Below the pieces are notes generated by a model. It did not search any database, was not told where the DNA came from, and saw only the letters and a list, made by a program, of their open reading frames with translations. Shown here one piece after another: positions 26,349 through 34,743 of a stretch of 49,304 nt of DNA. The stretch is from NCBI GenBank assembly GCA_025350695.1, contig JANXXI010000196.1, forward strand, positions 1 through 49,304. Direction: 5' to 3'. The stretch comes from Acidobacteriota bacterium. Its GTDB lineage: Bacteria > Acidobacteriota > Terriglobia > Bryobacterales > Bryobacteraceae. The number at the start of each line of letters is the position of its first letter. Positions within the stretch are counted from its first letter, which is position 1. A program made the translations under genes and the position numbers.

Positions 26349-27740
26349 TTACCGCCCCGCCAGTTCGGCATAAAAGTGACGGGCAATGTGCCCCGGCCTT
26401 GCCAACTTGCGATCCAGGGCAAGCCGGGCCGCGCCGATCAGGAATCGTTCCGGCACAACGCCAGGATCATTGCCCCGCGCCAAACGGCCCGCCGCTTCCA
26501 CAATCATTTGATGATGTTTGGGGGCGAAGCCAGACAGGGCAGCTAACGACTTGCCACCCAACTGCTGGTATGGCTGATAACAAATCGTGTTGATGACCAC
26601 ATCCGCCGCTTCCGGAAAACTCTTCCATATGGCTGCGGGAATATTCCCGCGCTGGCTGGTCGGAAACGTCCGCTCCCAGGTTCGTTCATATTGCGCCGCT
26701 TCGTCCCCAAAACCCATGCGCCGGAGTAACCTGGTGCTTAGTGGCATCCTCAGGCGGGGCGTCGGATGCGGTCCACGCGGCAAGTACATCGTGACTGTGC
26801 GAGGCGACCGCCCCACTACGTCCATCAAGGAAGCCACGATCGCCGGCCCGCCCAGCAAAAGCCCATTCATGTCCGCGAACGTTTCGCGATTCCAGCGCAC
26901 CCAAGTGCGCACAACCGATTTCGGAAAGCCGGCCTCCGCCAGATTCCGTAAGATTGCCTCGGGTATGGCCCGGTTCAATCCAAGGTCCGATTGTAGGTTA
27001 TGCGATAACTCATGGAGGATCGCACCCAATGTCCACGGATTCACCAGCCTGTGGTAGGGCAGTTGCACCAAAGGAAAAGGATTGCGCAACCCAAGCCGGC
27101 GAAGATAAATCCCTCGCCTGAAAGTGGCCGGTCCGAACCCTGTCCGCATGTAACTCCACGGAGGGGGAGCGGGAATGGTTTTGGCCGCGCCCAGTCCCAT
27201 AAACATGGTTTGGTAGCAATCCAGCGCGATTCGGTCACAAGCCGACAACCAAGTGCCGTAACGGCTTTGCCTTTGCCCAAACAGCTCCAAATAGTAGTCC
27301 CAAATCTTCTCCGAGGCTTGCACGGCGTGATGCGTGTGTTCCTTCCACCGCAGTAAGCTTTGGAGATTTTGGGTAGAAGGCGCGACGCGGGCAGCCTTCG
27401 AGGGTTCGCCCACTCTCCGGGTTCGCTTCGACAACTCAACGCGAAGGCCAGCGAGCAGCGAGTTTACGGCTTGAACGTGCCCCTCAGAGGGCATGTCCGC
27501 TGCCAAAGGACCAAACTCCTCCCGTCGGAAGGGCCGCAAAGCCCGCAGGTGGCGGAGGGCATTGATTCCTTGGTCCTCGATCCAGGCATCGGAACTGGAA
27601 ACGGCGCGCCGCCGGGGTAGCGGAGTTGGTTTGTTATGCAGTTGGCGGGCGCTTTCGGCGACGGTTTCCATGGCTCGATCCATAGCTCGTTCCCGTAGCT
27701 CAGCGCGATCGCCAACTCCCTCCATTAGTGTTGCTGCCAT
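26349..27740 (-). CDS. Gluzincin-like HExxH metalloprotease-like protein of the Glu-rich cluster
   Basis: The open frame extends upstream to 27989, but that part overlaps the Glu-rich gene, so the likely start is ATG 27740, 13 bases after that gene's stop, giving 463 residues. It has a zinc site HELSH (residues 243-247) in AILHELSHNLQSDLG, and 38 residues later ETFADMNG (286-293), which fits the E-x-x-x-D third-ligand helix of gluzincins. The N-terminal third is Arg/Glu-rich and helical; no signal peptide or membrane helix is evident. No named peptidase family was recognised. It sits between the Glu-rich pair and two small cluster genes, suggesting processing of one of the cluster products, but this is inference. 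Confidence 0.7.
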   Translation of the reverse strand: MAATLMEGVGDRAELRERAMDRAMETVAESARQLHNKPTPLPRRRAVSSSDAWIEDQGINALRHLRALRPFRREEFGPLAADMPSEGHVQAVNSLLAGLRVELSKRTRRVGEPSKAARVAPSTQNLQSLLRWKEHTHHAVQASEKIWDYYLELFGQRQSRYGTWLSACDRIALDCYQTMFMGLGAAKTIPAPPPWSYMRTGFGPATFRRGIYLRRLGLRNPFPLVQLPYHRLVNPWTLGAILHELSHNLQSDLGLNRAIPEAILRNLAEAGFPKSVVRTWVRWNRETFADMNGLLLGGPAIVASLMDVVGRSPRTVTMYLPRGPHPTPRLRMPLSTRLLRRMGFGDEAAQYERTWERTFPTSQRGNIPAAIWKSFPEAADVVINTICYQPYQQLGGKSLAALSGFAPKHHQMIVEAAGRLARGNDPGVVPERFLIGAARLALDRKLARPGHIARHFYAELAGR

Positions 27741-27753
27741 GGCCGCCGAACCC

Positions 27754-28689
27754 CTAGCAACCGCTGCAACTGCCACAACCACACCGGCGGCGCACTGGTG
27801 GGCGGCGCGGCGGAAAACTCCCACAACCGCCTGGGCGCGGATACCGGAAACGTGGGCGGCTAATGCCCCTGGCGACTCGACGGCGGAATGTGTTTGCGGC
27901 GCTACGCGATTGACGCAACGCGCTTTGCGTACCTGGACGGGTGCGCAGCAAACGACGCGCATGAGCCTGCATGATGCGGCGAGCTCCAAGGGGTGTAACC
28001 CGGCGGCCTCTAGCCACTTGGCGCTGGATGGTGGCGGCCGTATTGCGCATGACTCTTGGCATCATCCGAGCCAAGCCTTTGCGCCGACGGCGGAAGAGTC
28101 CGCGCATAATTCCACGCGCCGAACGCATCAATGGGCCACGCAACCTGCCTAACAGTTTTCCGGCGCGAGGAAGTACACGCGACAGCAATTTGCCGCCCAA
28201 CTTCGCCCCAATCTTGCCAATCAACGGAGCTGCTTTCAGAGCCAACGGAAGTAGTGCGGGCAGAAACTGTTCAGCCTCGTGCTCGGATTCCGATTCGGCC
28301 ATCAAGCCACCGACATGCTCCATTTCCAGCATGGCATCAATGTAGACTTTGCGAACCGGGTTCAACTCGTGCTCATGCTCATGCTCATGCTCATGCTCAT
28401 GCTCGAATTCCAACTCGTGTTCAAATTCCCCTTCGAACTCGTGTTCCATCTCACCCTCGAGTTCAAACTCAAATTCGCCTTCCCCTTCCAGTTCTCCTTC
28501 GAGCTCGAACTCTCCTTCTCCCAGCAGGCTTGATATCAAGCCGCCGATAAACTGTTCGCCCTCGTGTTCGTGTTCGTGTTCGAATTCCCCTTCCAGTTCC
28601 CCTTCGAACTCGCCTGCCAATTCAAGTTCGTTCTCCAGTTCGCCTTCGGCTTCCAATTCAGATTCCAGTTCGTATTCCAGTTCGTTCAT
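27754..28689 (-). CDS. Glu-rich/Arg-rich polyampholyte protein A with Cys-rich tail
   Basis: A 311-residue protein of striking composition. Residues 1-109 are alternating Glu arrays (E-L, E-F, E-G, E-H), ending with an (EH) run at 96-107 encoded by a six-base repeat. A hydrophobic Gly-containing loop, FIGGLISSLLG (47-57), interrupts it. Residues 118-160 (IDAMLEMEHVGGLMAE, FLPALLPLALKAAPLIG) are amphipathic, and residues 160-302 are very rich in Arg with helices (TAATIQRQVARGRRVTPLGA). The tail has five Cys (289, 303, 305, 308, 311). Start: AGAGAGGA precedes ATG 28689. I recall proteins of this build (acidic repeat, EAMIGAAV-like helix, basic tail) in Chloroflexi and other bacteria, with no function known to me. 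Confidence 0.82.
   Translation of the reverse strand: MNELEYELESELEAEGELENELELAGEFEGELEGEFEHEHEHEGEQFIGGLISSLLGEGEFELEGELEGEGEFEFELEGEMEHEFEGEFEHELEFEHEHEHEHEHEHELNPVRKVYIDAMLEMEHVGGLMAESESEHEAEQFLPALLPLALKAAPLIGKIGAKLGGKLLSRVLPRAGKLLGRLRGPLMRSARGIMRGLFRRRRKGLARMMPRVMRNTAATIQRQVARGRRVTPLGARRIMQAHARRLLRTRPGTQSALRQSRSAANTFRRRVARGISRPRFRYPRPGGCGSFPPRRPPVRRRCGCGSCSGC
28371..28404 (-). repeat. In-frame hexanucleotide tandem repeat encoding (EH)n
   Basis: The plus strand shows GCTCAT repeated five times and partly a sixth (28371-28404). On the coding strand this is ATGAGC, read as Glu-His pairs. The unit is six bases, so changes in copy number keep the frame and change only the length of the His-Glu run. 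Confidence 0.9.
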
Positions 28690-28724
28690 GATAGTTCCTC
28701 TCTTGAAATTGACTCATCGAGAAT

Positions 28725-29501
28725 TTAGCCGCGAATGCCGCGGCGGCGAGGCCGGTTCATTGACGCAAGACGCGAGCGCAGACTTCGGTTCATGGCGCTG
28801 GCAGCCCTCAAGTGCCGGCGCAGCAAGGCAATCGTCGCGCGGGGATCCAGAGCCCGTTTAGTTTGCGCCGCGGCGATTTTGGCAATCGTGGCCCGTGGAA
28901 CGGGCTTGCCACGACGCATCTTATTCACGACGCGGGCGGTGCGTTTGATTATCCCTGGTGCGAGGCGAATTAAGCGCCGCGTGCGTTTGCGGCGTCCCAG
29001 AACCCTCACCAGCACGCGCATGGCGCGCACTAGTTGCGGCAGGGCGTGGCCAATGGCTCGGCGCTCGGCGGGCGATAATACTTGCGCAACCGCCGCGCCA
29101 ATCATGGCCTCCATCTCGCCGAGGCTACTCGCACCGGCGGCTTCGGCAGCCATTAACTCGGCCATCGCCTCATGCTCTGAGATCGCGCCTTCGAGCTCGA
29201 ATTCCATTTCGTGCTCGTGCTCATGTTCGTGTTCCAGTTCGAATTCGTGTTCGAACTCTTCGTCGGAGCCACCGGAAATGGCTTGCTGCACCATGGGAAC
29301 AATGCGCCGCGCAATATTGCCGAGTGCGCCGAAGAATTGTTCTTGTTCCGATTCTCCTTCGCCTTCCAACTCGCCTTCCAGTTCTCCTTCGCCTTCCCCT
29401 TCGCCGAGCAGGCTGCCCATTAAGCCGCCGAGGAATTGTTCCCCTTCGCCTTCACCTTCCAATTCGTGCTCGAATTCCAGTTCCGTCTCGTGTTGTTGCA
29501 T
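28725..29501 (-). CDS. Glu-rich/Arg-rich polyampholyte protein B
   Basis: A 258-residue paralogue of the downstream protein, taken from ATG 29501 because AAGGAG lies seven bases upstream and upstream residues of the longer frame are unrelated. It has two acidic arrays (residues 5-56 and 80-108, the latter with EHEHEHEHE) around two hydrophobic loops (FLGGLMGSLLG 23-33; FFGALGNIARRIVPMVQQAI 56-75), then a helical core EAMAELMAAEAAG and GEMEAMIGAAVAQVLSPAERRAIG (111-151), and an Arg/Lys-rich C-terminal half with repeated R-x-x-R helices. There is no Cys-rich tail. It heads the five-gene unit, 35 bases before gene A. Charge separation suggests self-assembly or polyanion/membrane binding, but nothing in the sequence proves it. 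Confidence 0.82.
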   Translation of the reverse strand: MQQHETELEFEHELEGEGEGEQFLGGLMGSLLGEGEGEGELEGELEGEGESEQEQFFGALGNIARRIVPMVQQAISGGSDEEFEHEFELEHEHEHEHEMEFELEGAISEHEAMAELMAAEAAGASSLGEMEAMIGAAVAQVLSPAERRAIGHALPQLVRAMRVLVRVLGRRKRTRRLIRLAPGIIKRTARVVNKMRRGKPVPRATIAKIAAAQTKRALDPRATIALLRRHLRAASAMNRSLRSRLASMNRPRRRGIRG

Positions 29502-29741
29502 TGGGAATCTCCTTTCGCGTCGTGCCCGACACGAAGGTAGTATGGATGCTAACCACAAAAGAAAAAAGTCGCACGTTCTTGCCGGACTCGGTTGTGGTCG
29601 TTCAAGCCAGGTAGCGCAACAGCGCTTCACGAATAGAAGCGACCCTGAACAAGGTAACTGAATTGTGTGACGGGATTAATCGTATTAATATAGTTGAGAA
29701 TAAACGTGAAACGTTTTGTCACGGAAGGTCACTAAACTTTC
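29502..29741. promoter_or_regulatory. Divergent control region between Glu-rich operon and LuxR regulator
   Basis: This 240-base gap holds the promoters of both transcripts. It contains the inverted repeat CGTGA-N9-TCACG (29705-29709 and 29719-29723), a size suitable for a LuxR-type dimer site, and two ATTAAT hexamers three bases apart near 29676-29690 in an AT-rich patch. No clear -35/-10 assignment was made. Confidence 0.45.
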
Positions 29742-30128
29742 ATGCACTCTCGGCCCCAGGTTGGAATCGCTATGGCCTTCGACCCCGCTTGCTGCGAAGC
29801 GTGTGAAGTGATTTGACGGCTTGCCTCACTTGCTGGTGAGATTTTTGGGCGGGTTGAGGCGGATGGCACGGAGATCCTTTTGGATTTACAGTGCGATGGA
29901 TTGCGCTGTTTGTTGATCCGGACGCCGCAGGATAATTTAGCGCTCAGTCCGAGGGAACGGGAGATTGCAAGATTAGTAGCCGATGGGCATTCCAACAAGA
30001 TCGTCGCGGACATTTTGGAAATCAGCGCGTGGACGGTGGGAACGCACATCCGTCGCACCTTCGCCAAACTGGGAGTCAACAGCCGGGCAGCCATGGTAGC
30101 CAAAGTTGGCCTAGGCTTCCGAAAATAG
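29742..30128 (+). pseudogene. LuxR-type HTH regulator interrupted by one in-frame TGA
   Basis: From ATG 29742 the frame reads MHSRPQVGIAMAFDPACCEACEVI, meets TGA at 29814-29816, and continues in the same frame with RLASLAGEIFGRVEADGTEI, DLQCDGLRCLLIRTPQD and a complete LuxR helix-turn-helix: LSPREREIARLVADG, then ILEISAWTVGTHIRRTFAKLGV and SRAAMVAKV, ending at 30128. Full length would be about 128 residues, typical for small LuxR proteins I recall beside Glu-rich genes. A single CGA-to-TGA change would explain the stop; restart at TTG 29880 would still give an 82-residue DNA-binding domain. It is divergent from the Glu-rich operon and is the obvious candidate for its regulator. Confidence 0.72.
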
Positions 30129-30167
30129 AGACCCGGGTGGTGGTCAAGAACTCATTCAGCTAGAAGC

Positions 30168-33100
30168 TTACTGCACGGGCAGCAGGCTATCGGGGCTGGG
30201 GGCGCCGGCAACACGAATCGTCAACTTCGCGAGGCGAGAAGGCGCGTTCGGTGGAATTCGCATATTGAGTTGATAAAGGCCCAAAGCTCCCGGAGCGTAG
30301 CCGATGAACAGAACTTCGCAGGGGAAGTCGCTCAACAGTACTGTCGCCGGTTGCAGCAGGATGCTGGGCGGGACCGGTCCCACTTTGCCGGTCGGTACAG
30401 GAGGACGAATTAGTCCGCCGCCGGTTAAGAAGATCGAAATGATTTCCCCTCTTCGAGCGGGGTTGGTGGCGGTTACGAGGGTTCCATCGGTATGAATGGC
30501 CGCCGCTACGTAGGCGTTACTGGCGTTGTCGATGAACTCAAAGAATCCGGGTTGTAGAGAGAAGACTGGAATCCCTTGCAGCCGCAGTGCGCCGGCGCGA
30601 CTGGTTACTTCGACGCTGGTCGTCCCCGGGGCGATCTCGAACGGAACTTGAAAGCTAATTTGCTCCGAACCCTGGCTGTTGGAAACGCTGAGCAGTGGGC
30701 ATTGCAGGTCACCTACCTTCACTGACGTTCCGCTTTCGTTGATGTTCCCGCCGCTCAGCACGATGCCCGTGACAGTGGATAGATTGCGGCCGAAGATGGT
30801 GGCGATGCTGCCGGGCACGAGGCCCGGCTCGAAGCTGGCCGAATTCACGATCCCGTCGGGAGAAAAAATGGGGGATGAGGGCGCGGATAGAACCAGAGAG
30901 ACAGTAATGGTTTGGGTGTTGGCAGGGTCGGCTATGGAGGCGATGGTGATTGTGCCGGAATAGGATCCCGCGGAAAGGCCGGAAGGACTAATGGATACGC
31001 TGATGGTGGCGGGCGTAGTGGAACGATTGGCTGAGGCGGTTAACCAACGGGCGTCGCCAGTGCTGAGGGTGAAGGGCGTTGGCTGGGGCGTCGACAAGGC
31101 TACGGTTTGCGAAGGAGTCTGGCTTCCCAGTGCGTAAGCGAAGTTGACTTGGTTTACACTGACGGTGAACGTTCCTTGCGACGGCTGGCCGACCCTCAGC
31201 GAGACGGGCAACACTTGCGGGGCGCCCGCGCCACCCACGCTTACTGAACCGCTATAAATACCGGCGGCGAGTCCGGCCGGATTGGCAGTGACGGAAATGT
31301 TGCCTGGCGTAATTCCTAGAGCTGGGAGGACGGACAGCCATGCGGTTGTCGTGCTTGCCGTGAACGGGCCTGGGCTGGCCGAAGCGACGGCAACAGACTG
31401 TGGCGCGAGTGGCGTCGATGTGGGCGCCGGTGTTGAAAAGCTCAGTTGCGCCGGAGTCAGCGTTAGGGCGGAGGTTGCGCCCACGGTCAAAGTTGCGGTA
31501 ACCGTTTGGCTGATCGAACTTGCTCCTGTTGCCGCGAAGGTTATCGTACCGTTGTAGGCGCCGGCGGTCAGGCCTTGCGGGTTTACTGTGACGGCTACGG
31601 AGGCTGGGGCGTTGGTTGTGGTTGCCGTTGCCGATAGCCAGGGACTGTTACTGCCGATATTTAATGTATACGGTCCGGCGCCGGTGACGTTCAGGATTTG
31701 GGGTGCCGGCGCAGTATCGTTCAACTGGTAGTTGAAGGCGAGTTGAGTGGGTGCGACGGCAAAAGGATTGGCGCCGCCTGTGACCGTGAATGTTACGGGT
31801 ACGGTAAGCGGGCTGTTGCTTGCCCCTTGGGACGTGATTGTGATGGCGCCGCCGTAGCTACCCCCTGTTAACCCCGACGGCGAGACGAAAACGGTTATTG
31901 TTCCCGGTGTGTTTACTCCGGATGGAACCGCATTTAGCCAACTGGTTGCGCCCGTGCTCACGGAGTAGGGAGCCACTGAAGGTGTAGTGACCGTAATGGA
32001 TTGCGCCGACGGGGAACTGTCTCCGGCACTGGCGGTAAATGCCAGTTGAGCAGGAGCAACGTTGATCGCCGTTGTCCCAGTTCCCGTTATCGTCAGGCTG
32101 ACGGGGATCACTTGCGGGCTGTTGGTGATACCAGGGCCAGAGATGGTCACAGAGCCGTTGTAAGTTCCCATGGCCAGCGAGCCCGGATTTGCCGATACGC
32201 TGAGATTCGCCGGCGAGCCAGGCCCAACTGTTCCCGTAGCCGGTGTCACAGCCAGCCAAGATGTGGAACCAGCGCTCGCCGTAAAAGTTGTGCTGCCTGT
32301 GCTGGAGATGGCTATGTTTTGGGGCGAGGGAACTGAGCCGTTCAAGGCGAAGCTAAATGACAATTGCGGAAAGCTTGAGGATATGGTTGCCCCGCCAATG
32401 TTCAAGGCAATGGGAATCGTAAGTGGCGAGTTGGAAACGCCTGGAGACGTTATGTTGATAGCTCCTGCATAGCTTCCATTGGTCAGCCCCGCTGGGTTGA
32501 CCGAAGCGAAGATTACCGCTGGAGTTGTTGCGCTGGATGGCGATGCGGAAATCCAACTCGCCCCTCCTGTATCCACCGCCACAGTGGCTCCCGATGGGGA
32601 ACTGGTGATGCTGATTGGGATGGGAGGCGGAACGGCGGCGCCCGGCTGGTAGGAAAAGGTTAGCCGTGCGGGGGACGAGTTCAAGACCGAAGCAGCCGCA
32701 ACCGTAAGTGTGACCGGCAGGTTGAGTGGCGGGTTCGACGAATCAGCGGACGTGATTAAGATCGAGCTGTTATAGGCTCCAGCTACCAACGAGGCAGGGT
32801 TTACCGAGACGTTTAGGGTAATGGGCGTAGACGAATTTGCCGGACTAACCCCAAGCCAACTGGCGCCCACTGCCGACTGCGCCAGATAAACCGCATCAGC
32901 GCCGTTGGAGGTAAGGAACACAATCTGCGATTGAGGCGCCGCGCCGCCAAGTTGGTAGAAAAAGCTAAGGGAGGGGACACTCAAAGTTAATGACGACGCC
33001 GCCGAGCCCACAACCAGCGACAGGGTCTTGGTTTGGGTCGCCCCCGAACCGTCGCTGACTCTTGCCGTGAAGTTAAATGTTCCGCTTTGTGAAGGTGTGC

Positions 33101-33425
33101 CCCGAATCTGCCCCGTCGCAGCGTCTAACGTCAAACCGGTTGCAGGCGCGGAAGGCGTCGAAGACCAAGTGTAGGGAAGGGAACCGCCGGTGGCAGTTAG
33201 TGTCTGAGAGTAAGGGGACCCGATTGTCCCTCTTGCAAGCGAAGGTGTTGTGATCTTTAGGGCTGCGGTGGCAGTCCTTGGTTTTGGGCTACGAGCCCTT
33301 GTTGGAGTTTCAGTCGCGGATACCAGTTGATGGGAATTCTCAGCTAGTGGCTGCTGCCCAAATAGCCAACTCCCAAACAAAAGCGGCAGACCGAAAACGC
33401 GGCAACTCAAAAAGTTAGTGAGCAT
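30168..33425 (-). CDS. Giant exported BACON/Ig-repeat protein with Solibacter C-terminal domain
   Basis: A 1085-residue exported protein from ATG 33425 (AAGGAG nine bases upstream; the longer frame to 33482 is less likely). A signal peptide (about residues 1-24, ending LFGQQ) is followed by a putative-Ig domain (SLPYTWSS to GTPSQSGTFNFTARVSDGSG). Then come about eight BACON-like modules of roughly 85-90 residues with LSFSYQ/LAFNYQ, a T-x-W-L-x-V phrase and NPxGLxAGxYxGxIT. The last 230 residues (IVNSASFEPGLVPGSIATIFGRNL through GGGLIRPPVPTGKVG to LYQLNMRIPPNAP) match the domain I know as TIGR03437, named from Solibacter. BACON modules are thought to bind carbohydrates or mucins, so a cell-surface adhesive role is likely. 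Confidence 0.9.
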   Translation of the reverse strand: MLTNFLSCRVFGLPLLFGSWLFGQQPLAENSHQLVSATETPTRARSPKPRTATAALKITTPSLARGTIGSPYSQTLTATGGSLPYTWSSTPSAPATGLTLDAATGQIRGTPSQSGTFNFTARVSDGSGATQTKTLSLVVGSAASSLTLSVPSLSFFYQLGGAAPQSQIVFLTSNGADAVYLAQSAVGASWLGVSPANSSTPITLNVSVNPASLVAGAYNSSILITSADSSNPPLNLPVTLTVAAASVLNSSPARLTFSYQPGAAVPPPIPISITSSPSGATVAVDTGGASWISASPSSATTPAVIFASVNPAGLTNGSYAGAINITSPGVSNSPLTIPIALNIGGATISSSFPQLSFSFALNGSVPSPQNIAISSTGSTTFTASAGSTSWLAVTPATGTVGPGSPANLSVSANPGSLAMGTYNGSVTISGPGITNSPQVIPVSLTITGTGTTAINVAPAQLAFTASAGDSSPSAQSITVTTPSVAPYSVSTGATSWLNAVPSGVNTPGTITVFVSPSGLTGGSYGGAITITSQGASNSPLTVPVTFTVTGGANPFAVAPTQLAFNYQLNDTAPAPQILNVTGAGPYTLNIGSNSPWLSATATTTNAPASVAVTVNPQGLTAGAYNGTITFAATGASSISQTVTATLTVGATSALTLTPAQLSFSTPAPTSTPLAPQSVAVASASPGPFTASTTTAWLSVLPALGITPGNISVTANPAGLAAGIYSGSVSVGGAGAPQVLPVSLRVGQPSQGTFTVSVNQVNFAYALGSQTPSQTVALSTPQPTPFTLSTGDARWLTASANRSTTPATISVSISPSGLSAGSYSGTITIASIADPANTQTITVSLVLSAPSSPIFSPDGIVNSASFEPGLVPGSIATIFGRNLSTVTGIVLSGGNINESGTSVKVGDLQCPLLSVSNSQGSEQISFQVPFEIAPGTTSVEVTSRAGALRLQGIPVFSLQPGFFEFIDNASNAYVAAAIHTDGTLVTATNPARRGEIISIFLTGGGLIRPPVPTGKVGPVPPSILLQPATVLLSDFPCEVLFIGYAPGALGLYQLNMRIPPNAPSRLAKLTIRVAGAPSPDSLLPVQ

Positions 33426-33617
33426 TTCCGGAGGCTCCTTCCTTTGGGTCGAGCCTACATTGATAATACTACGTTTTTTCAATTATTGGAGTATAACTAT
33501 TGTGTTTACATCGTTTTACGGATTATTCTGAGGCACACGCCAATCTTTAAAAGACTTTCATTCCTACCCTTAAGTTCTAGACCGGGACTGCCGATAGAAC
33601 CAAGAAGAAGGTGTAGC

Positions 33618-34118
33618 GTGTCTCTAAGTCTACTCAAGGCTGAAAAAACTCGAACCGGGCAACGCGGAAATACGATCCTAGAGTCGGCCTTCATCATGAC
33701 CCCGTTCTTCGTTTTGATCTTAGGCGTGGTTGACTTTTCAACTACGACCTTTCTCAAGAGCACGCTGCAGAACTCGGTAAACCAGGCAGTTCGCTTCGCC
33801 GCCACCGCCCAAACGTTACCGGGCATGTGCCACGAGGCATCGATTCGCAAAGTGCTACAAGACAACTCTTTTGGATTACTTTCCAAAGCCAACGAGAATC
33901 TGGTCAGCGTGAATTACTACTCGCTGGGCGACTTGTCGCAACCTATCGCGGGTTCGCATGGAACGGATGCAGGGAATGTCGTGGAAGTCTCGATTCGTAA
34001 CTACGCCTGGAGTTGGCTTGCCCCGATTGGGGGAAGTGGGAATCCGGCCCTCATCACAGTTTTTGCGGCAGACCGCATGGAAGGCCGTGGAAATCAAACC
34101 TTCAAGCTTTGCCGCTAG
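33618..34118 (+). CDS. TadE-like pilus-associated protein
   Basis: A 166-residue protein from GTG 33618, chosen because AGAAGG lies upstream and the residues before it are unrelated. QRGNTILESAFIMTPFFVLILGVVDFS (shown here as RGNTILESAF and PFFVLILGVVDFS) is the TadE-type prepilin-like N-terminus: a Gly before a conserved Glu, then one hydrophobic helix, as processed by TadV-type peptidases. The body is short, with two Cys. The gene is first of three Tad-like genes with a 7-base gap to the next. TadE pseudopilins assist Flp pilus or surface structure formation; no secretion ATPase or secretin is in the window. Confidence 0.82.
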   Translation: MSLSLLKAEKTRTGQRGNTILESAFIMTPFFVLILGVVDFSTTTFLKSTLQNSVNQAVRFAATAQTLPGMCHEASIRKVLQDNSFGLLSKANENLVSVNYYSLGDLSQPIAGSHGTDAGNVVEVSIRNYAWSWLAPIGGSGNPALITVFAADRMEGRGNQTFKLCR

Positions 34119-34125
34119 GATACCT

Positions 34126-34743
34126 ATGCGCACTCGGGCTACTTCTCAACGTGGCAATGCAATTTTAGAATTCGCAGTGGCCGCTCCCCTCTTGATGGGC
34201 ATGCTATTTGGTGTCTTCACGACCGGCATGGCTATCTCTAAATCACAGCAGGTCTCAACCTTGGCTCAGGAGGCGGGGTCAATGTTTGTGCGGTCGGTCG
34301 ATTTTTCGTCACCTGGAAATCAGGCGATGCTATTGCGGCAAGCTAGTAATCTGGAGTTAAGAACAGATGGTGGCAAAGGGGTGATTATCCTTTCGCAGAT
34401 GAAGAAAATTAGCGAGCCCGATTGCCATTTGGCCGGGTTCGACCCACGAAATTGCCCCAATCTTGGGTACACGGTGGTCGTAAAACGCCAATTTATCGGA
34501 AACCGCGATTTGTTTCAGTCGTCATACGGATCCCCGCAAAGTGAGCTATTTGAGCAATCGGGCGCAATTCTGGCCGCCCATTATCTGTTTGACCCAACTT
34601 GCCGCGCGGAGCAGTTCGAATCGGTGTTATCGCTGTCTGGCGGCGAAATTGCTTACGTGTCAGAGGCTTACTTCCGAACGCCGGAACTGGACATTCCCGG
34701 CTACAAAAAAGACTCATCGATTTATCGCAAGGTTGTATTCTAG
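34126..34743 (+). CDS. TadE-like pilus-associated protein, second copy
   Basis: A 205-residue protein beginning SQRGNAILEFAVAAPLLMGMLFGVF, with the same RGNxxLE motif and membrane helix as the preceding gene, so it is a second TadE/TadF-type prepilin-like protein. The C-terminal part has Cys pairs (DCHLAGFDPRNC, DPTCRAE) suited to a periplasmic disulfide-bonded domain. Its stop codon overlaps the GTG start of the TadG-like gene by one base (TAGTG), so the three are translated from one message. Confidence 0.82.
   Translation: MRTRATSQRGNAILEFAVAAPLLMGMLFGVFTTGMAISKSQQVSTLAQEAGSMFVRSVDFSSPGNQAMLLRQASNLELRTDGGKGVIILSQMKKISEPDCHLAGFDPRNCPNLGYTVVVKRQFIGNRDLFQSSYGSPQSELFEQSGAILAAHYLFDPTCRAEQFESVLSLSGGEIAYVSEAYFRTPELDIPGYKKDSSIYRKVVF

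Noticed and set aside
27741-27989. Upstream extension of the HELSH protein frame to 27989
   Set aside because: It overlaps the 3' end of protein A completely and is Cys/Ala/Val-rich nonsense; the ATG at 27740 fits the operon spacing.
28371-28404. Short tandem repeat considered as a CRISPR-like or phase-variation switch
   Set aside because: There are no spacers, and the six-base unit keeps the frame, so it cannot switch the gene on and off.
28735-29661. Long plus-strand frames rich in Ser-Cys and Ser-Pro repeats opposite the Glu-rich genes
   Set aside because: These arise because Glu codons read in reverse give Ser/Leu/Phe codons; the minus-strand frames have ribosome binding sites and ordered domains.
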